Source of the DNA: Rhizobium tumorigenes
GTDB lineage: Bacteria; Pseudomonadota; Alphaproteobacteria; Rhizobiales; Rhizobiaceae
NCBI RefSeq assembly: GCF_003240565.2
Contig: NZ_CP117257.1
Location: forward strand, 62,001 to 126,000
Direction: 5' to 3'
Length of the DNA stretch: 64,000 nucleotides
The notes beneath the pieces are model-generated. The model did not search any database and had not been told where the DNA came from. It saw only the letters and a program-made list of their open reading frames with translations. The position numbers were made by a program, and so were the translations under genes. Below are positions 1 through 8,849 of the stretch, in pieces (positions within the stretch are counted from its first letter, which is position 1; each line of letters opens with the position of its first letter).

Positions 1-671
1 TCCTCCTTAGCTACGGCGAGCTTCACACAAGCGCTGGTCTTGCGGGCGTGCTTATCGGTGGCACGCCGCTGGTGACGCTCTTCATCTCGACCGTTGCCTT
101 GCAAAATGAGCCCGCAACCGGACGCAAGGTGGCTGGATTTATCCTGGGGTTCCTGGGCGTGGCGCTCGTGGTCAGCCCGTGGAACGTGGAGGGGAGTTCC
201 CTTCTCGGTGCTCTGGCATGCTTCGGCGCCGCGGCCAGCTATGCGGTGGGATATGCCTATGTCAGTCGCTACCTATCGCCCTTGAAGATCGACCCAATCA
301 CGCTGGGTGCCAATCAGTTGATTGCGGCCGCTGTTCTTCTCGGCCTTGCCCTGCCGTTCTTCCCCTGGCCGACAATCGAAACGGTTTCGGCGGTTCCGTT
401 GCTGTCGTTGTTATACCTCGGAATTCTCGCCAGTGGCATCGCCAACATCCTATACTTCCGGCTGATCCAGGACGTTGGCGCATCGACAGCCTCTGCTGTT
501 GACTATGTCGTACCCGTCTTCGCCGTTTTGTTCGGCGCGGTTCTGCTGCTTGAACCCCTGTCGTGGAACATCATTGTGGGTGGTTTGGTCATCCTGGTTG
601 GGATGGCGCTCGCCGAAGGTCGCATCTCATCGTCCACCCTGCCTCAAGCATCCGGAAAGGCTAACTCATGA
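1..671 (+). CDS. EamA/DMT-family inner-membrane transporter, 5'-truncated by the window edge
   Basis: The reading frame is open from base 3, so the true start lies outside the window. The visible 220 or so residues are a run of hydrophobic segments typical of the second half of a 10-helix EamA (drug/metabolite) transporter. They include a GGTPLVTLFIS segment, a conserved F-x-G-V-A-L-V-V helix end and a C-terminal half with ASAVDYVVPVFAVLFGAVLL-type spacing. EamA proteins export small metabolites, sometimes cysteine-pathway thiols; the substrate here is unknown. The stop overlaps the next gene by ATGA (bases 668-671), so it is translationally coupled to the CysK-like gene. That coupling makes a cysteine or amino-acid derivative a reasonable inferred substrate. 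Confidence 0.85.
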   Translation, partial: LLSYGELHTSAGLAGVLIGGTPLVTLFISTVALQNEPATGRKVAGFILGFLGVALVVSPWNVEGSSLLGALACFGAAASYAVGYAYVSRYLSPLKIDPITLGANQLIAAAVLLGLALPFFPWPTIETVSAVPLLSLLYLGILASGIANILYFRLIQDVGASTASAVDYVVPVFAVLFGAVLLLEPLSWNIIVGGLVILVGMALAEGRISSSTLPQASGKANS

Positions 672-1708
672 GTGGCATCGAACCTTTCTCGCCAAGCACC
701 GGCTCAGTGCGTGCGGTCCCTCCAGATATCGACACGCACCCGGCCCCACTCGCCCGCAACAGCGGACAGATCAAGCCTGCGGTATCCGAGACTGCGGGTA
801 GCGCGCGCTCCTTCGGCACTGGCGTCGGTGGTACACCTGTCCTGGAATTGCCGGCAGATATTGCAGGGGGGCGAGGGATCTTCGCCAAGCTTGAGAAATA
901 CAACCCCTATTCCAGCATCAAGGACCGCATTGCCTGGTACATGCTCGCAGGAGCAGAAGCGCGTGGGCAACTCGTTCCTGGCCAGGGTACGGTCATCGAG
1001 GCAACGTCCGGCAACACAGGCATTGCACTAGCAGGTTTTGCACGGTCGAGGGGCTATCGCTGCATCATCGTGCTTCCCGACAGCGCATCGAAAGAGCGCA
1101 TCGAGTTGCTGAAATTCTTCGGCGCAGAACTGGAGCTGACACCCAGCGAAGCCGGATATACGGCCGCGATCGAGAAAGCTGAGCAACTCCGCGACGCAAC
1201 GCCAGGGGCATGGTTTGCCTGCCAGCACGAAAACACAGACAATGTTCTTGCCCATTACGAAACAACCGGCCCGGAACTGTGGCGTGATCTCGGTGAACGT
1301 ATCGACGTCCTCGTCTGCGGCGTCGGGACGGGCGGAACGATCAGCGGAACCGGGAAATATCTCAAGGAACAAAACCCTGATATAAAGATCGTGGCCGTTG
1401 AGCCGGCTCGCTCGGCCGTGCTGAGCGGGCAGCCCGGGGGGATACACCGTATTCCGGGGTTAAACGGCGGCTTTGTTGCGACAACAACCGACCGCACCCT
1501 CATCGATGAGATCGTGACTGTCGAGGACGAAGACGCCTGGTCGACGGCGCGAAGCCTGGCAGCCGCCGGGATCGTTGCCGGAATTTCCTCAGGTGCCGTC
1601 ACACATGTCTGCCGCCAGCTTCGGCAGCGACCGGCTTTCGTGGGTGCCCGCATTGCAACGATCTTTCCGGATTCCGGTGAGCGATACGTATCCCTCCTCA
1701 GTTCATAG
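668..1708 (+). CDS. CysK/CBS-family PLP-dependent cysteine synthase-like enzyme
   Basis: Fold type II PLP enzyme of 346 residues. Visible motifs are Y-S-S-I-K-D-R with the Schiff-base Lys85, the substrate loop T-S-G-N-T-G (113-118), the phosphate-binding G-T-G-G-T (220-224), S-S-G-A near 308 and a C-terminal F-P-D-S-G-E-R-Y. Known family members make cysteine from O-acetylserine and sulfide, or use other nucleophiles. An N-terminal extension of about 50 residues precedes the usual start of the fold, unlike housekeeping CysK. It starts inside the stop of the EamA gene (ATGA) and shares a cluster with a CysE-type serine acetyltransferase at 4.2 kb, which would supply O-acetylserine. A siderophore-type diaminopropionate synthase (SbnA-like) or a dedicated beta-substitution enzyme is possible; motifs alone cannot decide. 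Confidence 0.85.
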   Translation: MSGIEPFSPSTGSVRAVPPDIDTHPAPLARNSGQIKPAVSETAGSARSFGTGVGGTPVLELPADIAGGRGIFAKLEKYNPYSSIKDRIAWYMLAGAEARGQLVPGQGTVIEATSGNTGIALAGFARSRGYRCIIVLPDSASKERIELLKFFGAELELTPSEAGYTAAIEKAEQLRDATPGAWFACQHENTDNVLAHYETTGPELWRDLGERIDVLVCGVGTGGTISGTGKYLKEQNPDIKIVAVEPARSAVLSGQPGGIHRIPGLNGGFVATTTDRTLIDEIVTVEDEDAWSTARSLAAAGIVAGISSGAVTHVCRQLRQRPAFVGARIATIFPDSGERYVSLLSS

Positions 1709-1781
1709 CCGCCGATCAAACCGGCGCCTGACGTTTAAACCCAAGTGACAACCGTCAATTATCCCACGAAAGGAAACCTTC

Positions 1782-2273
1782 ATGACGCAATTTTCCAAGA
1801 CGCTGTTTCCCGGTGAAGGTGAATCCGTCGAGATCGGAACCACCACACATACGACCTTCAAGGCTGTCGGCAAGGAAACAGACGACCGTATCGGTCTGTT
1901 TGAGCACCGTATGAAACCGGGTGCACCCGGAGCGTCTCCGCATATTCACCGCCATCAGCTCGAGGCGTTCTACGTCCTGGAAGGTAAAGTGGAGATCTAC
2001 ATTGACGGCGAGCATGTGGAAGCGCCGGCTGGCACCTACATTCAAGTGCCCGAAGATGTTCCTCATGGCTTCCACAACCCCTTTGACACAGAAGCTGTCA
2101 TGCTGATCTTCTTCAGCCCGGGCAAGAACCGCGAAGAATATTTCCGCAGGCTGGGCGCCCTTTATGCCAATGGCCGCCGCGCCACGGAACAGGAGCTCAT
2201 CGAGCTTATGGCCGACTTCGACCAGTTTGAAGTCGAGTATACCGGGGACGTCCCTGGCTGGGGCCGGCACTAA
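1782..2273 (+). CDS. cupin-domain protein
   Basis: 163-residue single-domain cupin. Motif 1 appears as P-H-I-H-R-H-Q-L-E-A-F-Y-V-L-E-G, with the His-x-His and Glu metal ligands. Motif 2 appears as E-D-V-P-H-G-F-H-N-P, with the last His ligand. Small cupins bind a divalent metal and act as dioxygenases, isomerases or ligand-binding proteins; nothing here fixes the reaction. A good ribosome site (AAAGGAAAC) precedes the ATG. It lies 73 bases after the CysK-like gene on the same strand and probably belongs to the same transcription unit. Confidence 0.8.
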   Translation: MTQFSKTLFPGEGESVEIGTTTHTTFKAVGKETDDRIGLFEHRMKPGAPGASPHIHRHQLEAFYVLEGKVEIYIDGEHVEAPAGTYIQVPEDVPHGFHNPFDTEAVMLIFFSPGKNREEYFRRLGALYANGRRATEQELIELMADFDQFEVEYTGDVPGWGRH

Positions 2274-2303
2274 CACCAACCGTTCTCCTCATCGTCAGAC
2301 TGT

Positions 2304-2325
2304 GGCCGGCAGGTCTCTGCCGGTC
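2304..2325 (+). promoter_or_regulatory. GC-rich hairpin between cupin and nickel permease genes
   Basis: CCGGCAG (2306-2312), loop GTCT, CTGCCGG (2317-2323) form a perfect 7-bp stem that can be extended by two more pairs. No U-tract follows, so it is not a canonical terminator. It may act as an mRNA stabiliser or attenuator ahead of the NiCoT gene. Confidence 0.4.
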
Positions 2326-2354
2326 GCCTCTCCGTGACATAAAAAGGGTTGCCT

Positions 2355-3392
2355 ATGTTTCCGAATCCGTTTGACGACCAGCCGTTCCAAATGAAGATGA
2401 AAGCGGCGATTACATTTGTCTGCCTTGTTTCGGCAAATATTGCAGCATGGGTTTGGGCCTGGGTGGCATTTGCCGATCGACCCGCTCTGATGGGTACTGC
2501 TTTCCTCGCCTACATGCTTGGGTTGCGTCACGCCTTCGACCCTGATCATATCGCGGCGATCGACAACGTGGTTCGCAAGCTGATGCAGGAGGGCAAGGCC
2601 CCTTTTTCTGTTGGCTTTTTCTTTTCGCTCGGCCATTCGAGCATTGTCGTTCTGGCATCCATCGTCATCGCTGCGACGGCAGCTGCCATGCAGCTCGACG
2701 AGGTCGCAGACATCGGCGGCATTATAGGGACCACCGTGTCGGCAGTGTTCCTGCTGATCATCGGCATTGCCAACCTGATCGTGCTGAAAGGGATCTGGTC
2801 TGCGTTCAAGCGGGTCCGAAGAGGCGAAACGATCGTTGACGAAGACCTTGATGCTCTCCTCGCAGGGCGTGGTCTCATGGCAAGGATCTTCCGGCCCGTC
2901 TTTCGTGTCGTTTCCCGCTCCTGGCACATGTATCCCATCGGCTTCCTGTTCGGCCTCGGATTCGACACGGCAACTGAAATCGGGCTTCTTGGCATCTCGG
3001 CGATGCAGGCTGCCCAAGGCATGTCCTTCTGGACGATTCTGGTTTTCCCCGCGCTATTCACCGCCGGCATGTCGTTGATGGACACCACGGACAGCGTGCT
3101 GATGACCGGCGCTTACGGCTGGGCATTCGTCAACCCGGTTCGTAAGCTATGGTACAATTTGACGATCACTGCAGCTTCCGTGGTCGTCGCAGTGTTCATC
3201 GGCGGCTTGACCGCAGCCAACCTTATCGTGGATAAACTCGGTTATGACGGCGACTTCTGGCGCTTCCTCGGTGGTCTGAACGACAATCTTTCGAGCGTCG
3301 GCTATGCGGTCGTAGGCATCTTTATCGTGAGCTGGATCGTTTCGACGATTATCTATCGCAGAAAGGGCTATGACACCGTTCCGGCGCGATGA
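2355..3392 (+). CDS. NiCoT-family nickel/cobalt permease
   Basis: 345-residue polytopic inner-membrane protein. The diagnostic NiCoT signature H-x4-D-H is present as R-H-A-F-D-P-D-H (about residues 58-65), followed by A-A-I-D-N. The second signature is L-G-F-D-T-A-T-E-I-G-L-L. In HoxN/NixA these residues bind Ni2+ or Co2+ for high-affinity uptake. The ATG at 2355 is preferred over the upstream TTG at 2349 because it matches the family start and has AAAAAGGG about seven bases upstream. The location inside a cysteine-synthesis cluster is unusual, since such permeases normally sit with urease, hydrogenase or cobalamin genes. Confidence 0.9.
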   Translation: MFPNPFDDQPFQMKMKAAITFVCLVSANIAAWVWAWVAFADRPALMGTAFLAYMLGLRHAFDPDHIAAIDNVVRKLMQEGKAPFSVGFFFSLGHSSIVVLASIVIAATAAAMQLDEVADIGGIIGTTVSAVFLLIIGIANLIVLKGIWSAFKRVRRGETIVDEDLDALLAGRGLMARIFRPVFRVVSRSWHMYPIGFLFGLGFDTATEIGLLGISAMQAAQGMSFWTILVFPALFTAGMSLMDTTDSVLMTGAYGWAFVNPVRKLWYNLTITAASVVVAVFIGGLTAANLIVDKLGYDGDFWRFLGGLNDNLSSVGYAVVGIFIVSWIVSTIIYRRKGYDTVPAR

Positions 3393-3416
3393 GCATGCAA
3401 CGGCCACGGACCTGCA

Positions 3417-4187
3417 ATGCCGGTTGGCGTCTTATCGGGCTACGATCCAATGGGTGAGCTCGATATTGCGCGCGAGGCCGAAGAAATGGCAGCCATTGGC
3501 AGCATGTTGCGAAAACGGTGGCAGGAGGGCGGGTTTCATGCCGTCGTGTCGATAAATGTACCGCATGAGCCGTTCGAGCTTCGGGGGCTTCCCCTTTCGA
3601 TTGAAGAAAAGGATCGAGCACGGCGCTTCCGGCAGGTCATGAACTGCAATCGATCCGTCATGAGCTGGATCGTGTTGCGCAGCATTGTTGGTGCGATGCT
3701 CGATACGCGGCCGGAAAATGTGACGGTCGTTCGGGCGCTGGCAGGCAAGCCGTCGGTTCAACCTGGGCCGGGGATCAGCATATCACACGCAGGGGACCTC
3801 GCAGTCGTGGCTTTCTCGAGCGAGATGGATATTGGGGTCGATGTCGAGACGATTGAGCAGGATGACGCTCTGTTACTCACCGTCATGGGCACTTTGTCGC
3901 CGCGAGAGTTGGCATGCCTCTCCACAGATCGGATGGCAAAGTCGGAGTTCCTGCTTCGCGCATGGACGCGAAAAGAGGCTGCGGTTAAGGTCGCAGGCTC
4001 GGGCCTTTCCGTCGATCTTACGAAAGTGTCAGTCGCCGAACAGGAGGGGTGCCGCTTCCAATGCCACTTGCCGGGGGCGGAGATCATCACGGGCACTGAT
4101 CTGCATTTGGGTTCCGGCTATATTGCCGCGTTGGCGTCGAAGACTTTTATCAATGACGTTGCTCAATATCACATAAGACATTTCTGA
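3417..4187 (+). CDS. 4'-phosphopantetheinyl transferase superfamily protein
   Basis: 256 residues with the two Sfp/EntD-type motifs. G-V-D-V-E (140-144, with Asp138 before it) supplies Mg2+ ligands, and W-T-R-K-E-A-x2-K (183-191) contains the catalytic Glu and Lys. An upstream S-I-S-H-A-G-D segment (121-127) is the usual third block. These enzymes transfer phosphopantetheine from CoA to a carrier-protein serine in NRPS, PKS or fatty-acid systems. No carrier protein or synthetase is visible in this window, so the partner is elsewhere or the gene is a remnant of a larger cluster. It begins 24 bases after the permease stop. Confidence 0.85.
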   Translation: MPVGVLSGYDPMGELDIAREAEEMAAIGSMLRKRWQEGGFHAVVSINVPHEPFELRGLPLSIEEKDRARRFRQVMNCNRSVMSWIVLRSIVGAMLDTRPENVTVVRALAGKPSVQPGPGISISHAGDLAVVAFSSEMDIGVDVETIEQDDALLLTVMGTLSPRELACLSTDRMAKSEFLLRAWTRKEAAVKVAGSGLSVDLTKVSVAEQEGCRFQCHLPGAEIITGTDLHLGSGYIAALASKTFINDVAQYHIRHF

Positions 4188-4247
4188 GACGCCACCAGAC
4201 GATAGAAACTTGCATTCAGCGAAATCGATACGCCCCACGGAGTGCTC

Positions 4248-5135
4248 ATGACGACCTCGCGCCTATTGCCTAACGCCGTTTCACGGGACTTGCGCTCGGC
4301 TGTTACGACCTCCATTGAGGACGGCGGCCCGGAAGATCGTGATCGCACCGACGATATATGGGCGGCCCTTTGCGCGGAGGCCCAGGTGGCGGCTCACGAC
4401 GATCCGCGGCTGGCCCAGGCGATGGCGCTCAATATCCTCTGCCACCCAGATTTCGCGCAGGGGCTTGCCCATCGCTTTTCGGAGACATTGGCGAACAATG
4501 ATGTCGGGGCGGATGTCCTGACGCTCGTTGCACTGGAGGTCTTTGAGGCCGCCCCCGAGATTGTCGAGTCTGCAGTTTCGGATCTCCAGGCAGTTTTCGA
4601 TCGCGACCCGAGCACCTCAGAACTGCTTGTACCCTTCCTTTATTTCAAAGGGTTCCTGGCCCTCCAGGGGCATCGGATCGCGAACTGGCTGTGGAGGCAC
4701 AACAAAACGCTTATGGCGCGTCACATTCAAAGCCGTACGTGCGAGGTTTTGTCAATCGACATCCATCCGGCCGCCCGGATGGGACGTGGGATCATGCTTG
4801 ACCATGGAAATGGACTCGTCATCGGTGAAACCGCTGTCGTTGAAGACGACGTATCCATCCTCCAGGATGTTACCTTGGGAGGTACGGGAAAGGATTCCGG
4901 TGATCGCCATCCCAAAGTCCGCCGAGGCGCCCTCATCGGAGCGGGTGCGAAAATTCTCGGGAATATCGAGGTTGGCGTAGGCGCAAGGGTTGGAGCGGGT
5001 AGTGTGGTCCTGTCGGCGGTTGCGGCCCACATATCGGTTGCAGGCGTTCCTGCCCGCCCGGTCGGCCGGCCGAAATCCGCTTTACCAGGTGTGACGATGG
5101 AGCAAACAACAATCGAGACTGACTACGTCATCTAA
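4248..5135 (+). CDS. cysE: serine O-acetyltransferase (CysE family)
   Basis: 295 residues from the ATG at 4248; a GTG at 4242 in the same frame is a weaker alternative. The C-terminal part is a left-handed beta-helix of hexapeptide repeats. It contains D-I-H-P-A-A-R-M-G, L-D-H-G-N-G-L-V-I-G-E-T and D-V-T-L-G-G-T-G-K, the standard SAT active-site His and acetyl-CoA blocks. The N-terminal all-helical domain is also present. The enzyme acetylates serine with acetyl-CoA, giving O-acetylserine for the CysK-like enzyme encoded at 0.7 kb. Having SAT and an OASS-like enzyme in one plasmid cluster with a nickel permease suggests a thiol- or metallophore-related function, which is an inference. Confidence 0.9.
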   Translation: MTTSRLLPNAVSRDLRSAVTTSIEDGGPEDRDRTDDIWAALCAEAQVAAHDDPRLAQAMALNILCHPDFAQGLAHRFSETLANNDVGADVLTLVALEVFEAAPEIVESAVSDLQAVFDRDPSTSELLVPFLYFKGFLALQGHRIANWLWRHNKTLMARHIQSRTCEVLSIDIHPAARMGRGIMLDHGNGLVIGETAVVEDDVSILQDVTLGGTGKDSGDRHPKVRRGALIGAGAKILGNIEVGVGARVGAGSVVLSAVAAHISVAGVPARPVGRPKSALPGVTMEQTTIETDYVI

Positions 5136-5397
5136 AACCTAGTGTACCTCTTCCTGCGGCAGACTTTTCGTTTGGTACGCTGTACGTAACCGGCGTGATC
5201 GTCACAGATATCGCGAGGGACAACAAAGGATGGGGTGAAATGACGTTTCGACGTTTCGATTTCTATCAAGGCGCCCGGACAGGCTCCAAGGTTTTAGAGG
5301 ACAGGATTATACGAGCTGCCAGTTGGGCCTTCCAGGCTGGTTGCAGCCTCGACGGATTAACGTGTATAGCCCGGTCTTTGATGACGAGAAGCGATAC

Positions 5398-6147
5398 ATG
5401 TCGATCCGCATAGAATTTGAAAAAATCATCCCTATCCTGGCGAAATGGTGGGTCCGAGATACGACGTTCAGCGTACTTGTCGCCTTTTCCAGCATGCTCA
5501 TGGCGAAGAGCGCAATCGAATACGGCTACGATTTCGCAATGCGCCGTTTCAGATATTTGCCGTCGGAGGCTCCACCAGTCGGCAGTGATTTTGGTCAAAC
5601 CGAATATCTTGCGGTGTTCGTTTTGATCGTGGCGATCGGCTATCGGTTGTGGGTTGTCAAGGGCACCGCGGCCGAGACGGCAGACCAGGCAACGCGTGAA
5701 GCTCTCAACAGCTCATCGACAGGGAGCGTTCTGCAACTGGAGCACAGAAAGGCATTCGCTATCCTGGCGACCGTACCTGAGATCGAGGCACTCAGAGCGC
5801 ATCCGACCAACTCGCTGGGAATGATGTTAGCTCACGCAAGTGGCGCTCGACACGTCGTCTGGGACGGGATCTGGTTCAGGCTCGCGAGCAGACATCATGG
5901 TGTCAAACGGGGCCTTGTGCTGATTGCGTTCACGGTTTCGGCGGTCGCCGCGCTTGTGATCTTAGTTGTAGCAGCAGGAACGTATGCACAAGCGGGCTTT
6001 GGCTCCATATCGGCGTTGACGCTGGCTGCGGAGGGGGTCCTGCTAGTCTTCGCTTCGGCCTCCTACCTAAAGGATCTTGAGCGCTTGCATTCGGCGGGTG
6101 CCCTCGTGAGAGAACGCCCACCAATCACCGTCTCTACCAACCCGTGA
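5398..6147 (+). CDS. hypothetical membrane protein with four predicted helices
   Basis: 249 residues from the ATG at 5398, which has GAGAAG about nine bases upstream; further in-frame codons upstream (to 5323) look non-coding. Hydrophobic segments occur near residues 22-40 (T-T-F-S-V-L-V-A-F), 67-85 (Y-L-A-V-F-V-L-I-V-A-I-G), 180-202 and 208-226. A soluble region of about 90 residues lies between the helix pairs. I do not recognise a family. It stands alone between the cys-type cluster and the SOS cassette. Confidence 0.6.
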   Translation: MSIRIEFEKIIPILAKWWVRDTTFSVLVAFSSMLMAKSAIEYGYDFAMRRFRYLPSEAPPVGSDFGQTEYLAVFVLIVAIGYRLWVVKGTAAETADQATREALNSSSTGSVLQLEHRKAFAILATVPEIEALRAHPTNSLGMMLAHASGARHVVWDGIWFRLASRHHGVKRGLVLIAFTVSAVAALVILVVAAGTYAQAGFGSISALTLAAEGVLLVFASASYLKDLERLHSAGALVRERPPITVSTNP

Positions 6148-6658
6148 GGCAGTGGGCTATCATTATTGTCGCCCGCAATAGATAGTTGTGAGGGCGAACC
6201 CACACCGGTCTGCCAATAGTGTAGCGCGGGGCGCTCCTTGTCGATAGCGACGTGGTGCGGTCCATTAGCTAATTCCAATCGGTTCGTCGACCGGTTTTGC
6301 CGATGGAGCCTAGAGCGACAAAACCCCAATCGCCACCACACAAGGTCTGTTGGGCAACAGAGTTCCAAGCAACTGGATCTGCGTCCTTCAGACGATGCAG
6401 CGTTGGCCGTGTCGCCAACCCATTTCGGTTCGTATGAACCCGGGGAATGGTAAATAAATGAGTCGGCGAAGTTACATACCAGAAACCGACCTAGACTACT
6501 GATTCGTCTCAACATTCGGCCGGCAGAGCTTTAGCGGAGTCTAAATAACCTGATTTAGACCGGCTTGACTCTTTCAACGGAGCGGAACAAAAGAGGAACG
6601 TCAGCTATTTTCGGGGACATGAAGTCCATGCAACGCGAGCCGGGGAGGTCCGTGAACG
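6148..6658 (+). other. 511-base intergenic region upstream of imuA
   Basis: No convincing reading frame on either strand. It contains the leader of the mutagenesis operon, with a LexA box at 6585-6599 and a GGGAGG ribosome site just before imuA. Confidence 0.6.
6585..6599 (+). promoter_or_regulatory. LexA (SOS) operator upstream of imuA
   Basis: GAAC, seven bases, GAAC. This is the direct-repeat operator recognised by alphaproteobacterial LexA (GTTC-N7-GTTC on the other strand). It is a perfect match 60 bases before imuA, in the expected position for DNA-damage control of imuA-imuB-dnaE2. Confidence 0.85.
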
Positions 6659-7417
6659 ATGTCGTGCGCCAGCAATCCTCGGGTCATCGAGGAACTTAGA
6701 GCCCGTATCGCGCACCTTGAGGGCAGCGCGGTGAAAAAGGCGATCGTGCTGCCATTCGGCGTTCGCGAGATGGACGAGCGTCTACCAGGTGGTGGCCTGC
6801 CTTATGGAGCTCTTCATGAGATCGCCGGCGGCGGAGCCGGCACGGTGGATGGAGCAGCGGCAGCACTGTTCGCCGCCGGAATTGCGGCGCGGTCGAAGGG
6901 CAAGGTCCTATGGTGCCTGACGAGACCCGACCTGTTTTTCCCGGCTATCGCCCAGGCAGGCTTGCATCCCGACCGCGTGATCTTCTGCGAAGGCGACAAG
7001 GAGGAGGACGTCCTTGCCTCCATGGAAGAGGGGCTTTCCTTCGGGGGGCTGGCTGCTGTCGTGGGCGAACTCGTGCGGTTGCCGATGGTCGCATCCAGGC
7101 GGCTGCAATTGGCCGCCGAGAAGACGGGCACCATGGGCCTCGTTGTCCGCAGATGGCGGCGACAGACGGAAGCGTCGGACTTCGGCAATCCGACAGCCTC
7201 GACGACACGATGGAGGGTGAGCGTGCTTCCGTCGGAGGAATTGCCAGTCGCGGGCGTGGGCCGCCCGAGATGGCTGGCGGAATTGATGCGCGTGAAAGCA
7301 GGCGAGTGTGCTGAGTTCGAAATAGGAGCCTGTGATGCCAAGGGTCATTTGTGTCTACTTCCCCTATCTGCCAACAGACCGGATACGTCGGCATGGAGAG
7401 GGAACCGTGCCAGCTGA
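6659..7417 (+). CDS. imuA: ImuA, RecA-like SOS mutagenesis accessory protein
   Basis: 252 residues resembling ImuA (SulA/RecA-related): G-V-R-E-M-D-E-R-L-P-G-G-G-L-P-Y-G-A-L-H-E-I near residues 34-55, and a degenerate RecA core. ImuA works with ImuB and DnaE2 in damage-induced error-prone translesion synthesis in bacteria lacking UmuDC. It begins 60 bases after a perfect LexA box, and its 3' end overlaps imuB by 83 bases in another frame, the usual compact order. Expected to act at stalled forks in the cytoplasm. Confidence 0.9.
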   Translation: MSCASNPRVIEELRARIAHLEGSAVKKAIVLPFGVREMDERLPGGGLPYGALHEIAGGGAGTVDGAAAALFAAGIAARSKGKVLWCLTRPDLFFPAIAQAGLHPDRVIFCEGDKEEDVLASMEEGLSFGGLAAVVGELVRLPMVASRRLQLAAEKTGTMGLVVRRWRRQTEASDFGNPTASTTRWRVSVLPSEELPVAGVGRPRWLAELMRVKAGECAEFEIGACDAKGHLCLLPLSANRPDTSAWRGNRAS

Positions 7418-8849
7418 CCAGCCGCTTGTCGTCATTTCGAAATCGGGCTCGAAACGCTGGGTCTCTGCTGCCGACACTGCCGCGCGCAAACTTGGCCTCA
7501 AGCTCGGCATGCCGGCGAGCAAAGCCCAGGCCGTCGTCGCCAATCTGAAGATGATCGATGCCGATCCTGCCGCCGACGCGGCTGCCCTTGAACGCCTGGC
7601 GCTGTGGGCGCTCCGGCAATACAGCCCTGTCGTTGCCGTCGACGGCACGGACGGTATCGTCATGGACACCGAAGGCGCCGATCATCTTCAGGGCGGCGAA
7701 GCCCTGCTGATTTCCGGGCTGGTCAATGGCTTGAGAGGTCGAGGCCTGACCGCTCGTGCTGCGGTCGCCGATACGTGGGGAGCAGCGCACGCGATCACCC
7801 GCCTGACGTCGGCGGAAACGACCGTTGTTCCGCTAGGCGGCGTGGCGAAAGCAGTCACTCGCCTGCCGATCCACTGTCTCCGGCTCGCCCCGGACACGAT
7901 CCACGGTTTGCGGGTGATGGGCGTCGAGACGGTCGGTGAACTCTCCGCGATGCCTCGCGCGCCGTTGACGCTGCGATACGGCCCGGAGGTCGGTAGGCGG
8001 CTAGATCAACTGTTCGGGCGGATGGCAGAACCCATCGAGCCTCTGCGGACACCAGAGCTGGTCGAGGTGGCCAAGAACTTTCAGGAGCCGATCGGCGCCG
8101 CGGAGACAATCGCCAAATATGTACGCCGACTGGTTGGCGAACTGACATCCAAACTGGAAGAGCGCGGCCTTGGCGTCAGACGTTCCGATCTTGTCATCCA
8201 CCGCGTCGACAACACGCGGCAGTGTGTTCAAGCGGGGCTTGCAAAACCGGTCAGGGATCCCGCTCGGCTGTCAAAGCTGCTTTGCGACCGCATCGAAAAG
8301 ATCGACCCGGGCTTCGGGATCGAACGGCTCGTCCTTGTTGCCTTGATCGTGGAGCCATTGGAGGAGCGACAGGTCGCGTCGTCGCTCATCGAGGAGCTGG
8401 TTGTCGATGTCACACCGCTCGTCGACATTCTCGGCAACCGCGGCCAACGTCTCTACCGGGTCACGCCGGTCGCCTCCGATGTTCCGGAACGGTCGGTGAT
8501 GCGCATCGGTCCGACGGCCGACGAAACCGGAGCGACATGGGCCGCCAAATGGCCAAGGCCATCGCGGCTGCTGGCGAACCCGGAGCGGATCGACGTGACC
8601 GCTTTGCTCCCCGACCAGCCACCTGCCGTGTTCACCTGGCGCGGCAAGCGTCGGAGGGTAAAGCGAGCAGACGGGCCGGAGCGCATCTTCGGGGAATGGT
8701 GGGTTCGCCCGAGAGAGCACGCCGCCGTCCGGGACTATTTCGTCGTCGAGGACGAGGCGGGTGAACGCTACTGGGTCTACCGCGCTGGCGACGGCGTGGA
8801 TACCGACACGGGCTCGCACCTCTGGTTTCTCCACGGGGTGTTCGGATGA
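7335..8849 (+). CDS. imuB: ImuB, Y-family polymerase-like mutasome hub
   Basis: 504 residues from the ATG at 7335, preceded by TAGGAG; GTG 7332 is in frame but less well spaced. The N-terminus [16 protein letters not shown] matches ImuB, with the Y-family palm/finger region and a long C-terminal part. In known ImuB proteins the polymerase carboxylates are missing, and the protein bridges the beta clamp, ImuA and DnaE2. The ATGA at 8846-8849 couples it to dnaE2. Confidence 0.9.
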   Translation: MPRVICVYFPYLPTDRIRRHGEGTVPADQPLVVISKSGSKRWVSAADTAARKLGLKLGMPASKAQAVVANLKMIDADPAADAAALERLALWALRQYSPVVAVDGTDGIVMDTEGADHLQGGEALLISGLVNGLRGRGLTARAAVADTWGAAHAITRLTSAETTVVPLGGVAKAVTRLPIHCLRLAPDTIHGLRVMGVETVGELSAMPRAPLTLRYGPEVGRRLDQLFGRMAEPIEPLRTPELVEVAKNFQEPIGAAETIAKYVRRLVGELTSKLEERGLGVRRSDLVIHRVDNTRQCVQAGLAKPVRDPARLSKLLCDRIEKIDPGFGIERLVLVALIVEPLEERQVASSLIEELVVDVTPLVDILGNRGQRLYRVTPVASDVPERSVMRIGPTADETGATWAAKWPRPSRLLANPERIDVTALLPDQPPAVFTWRGKRRRVKRADGPERIFGEWWVRPREHAAVRDYFVVEDEAGERYWVYRAGDGVDTDTGSHLWFLHGVFG

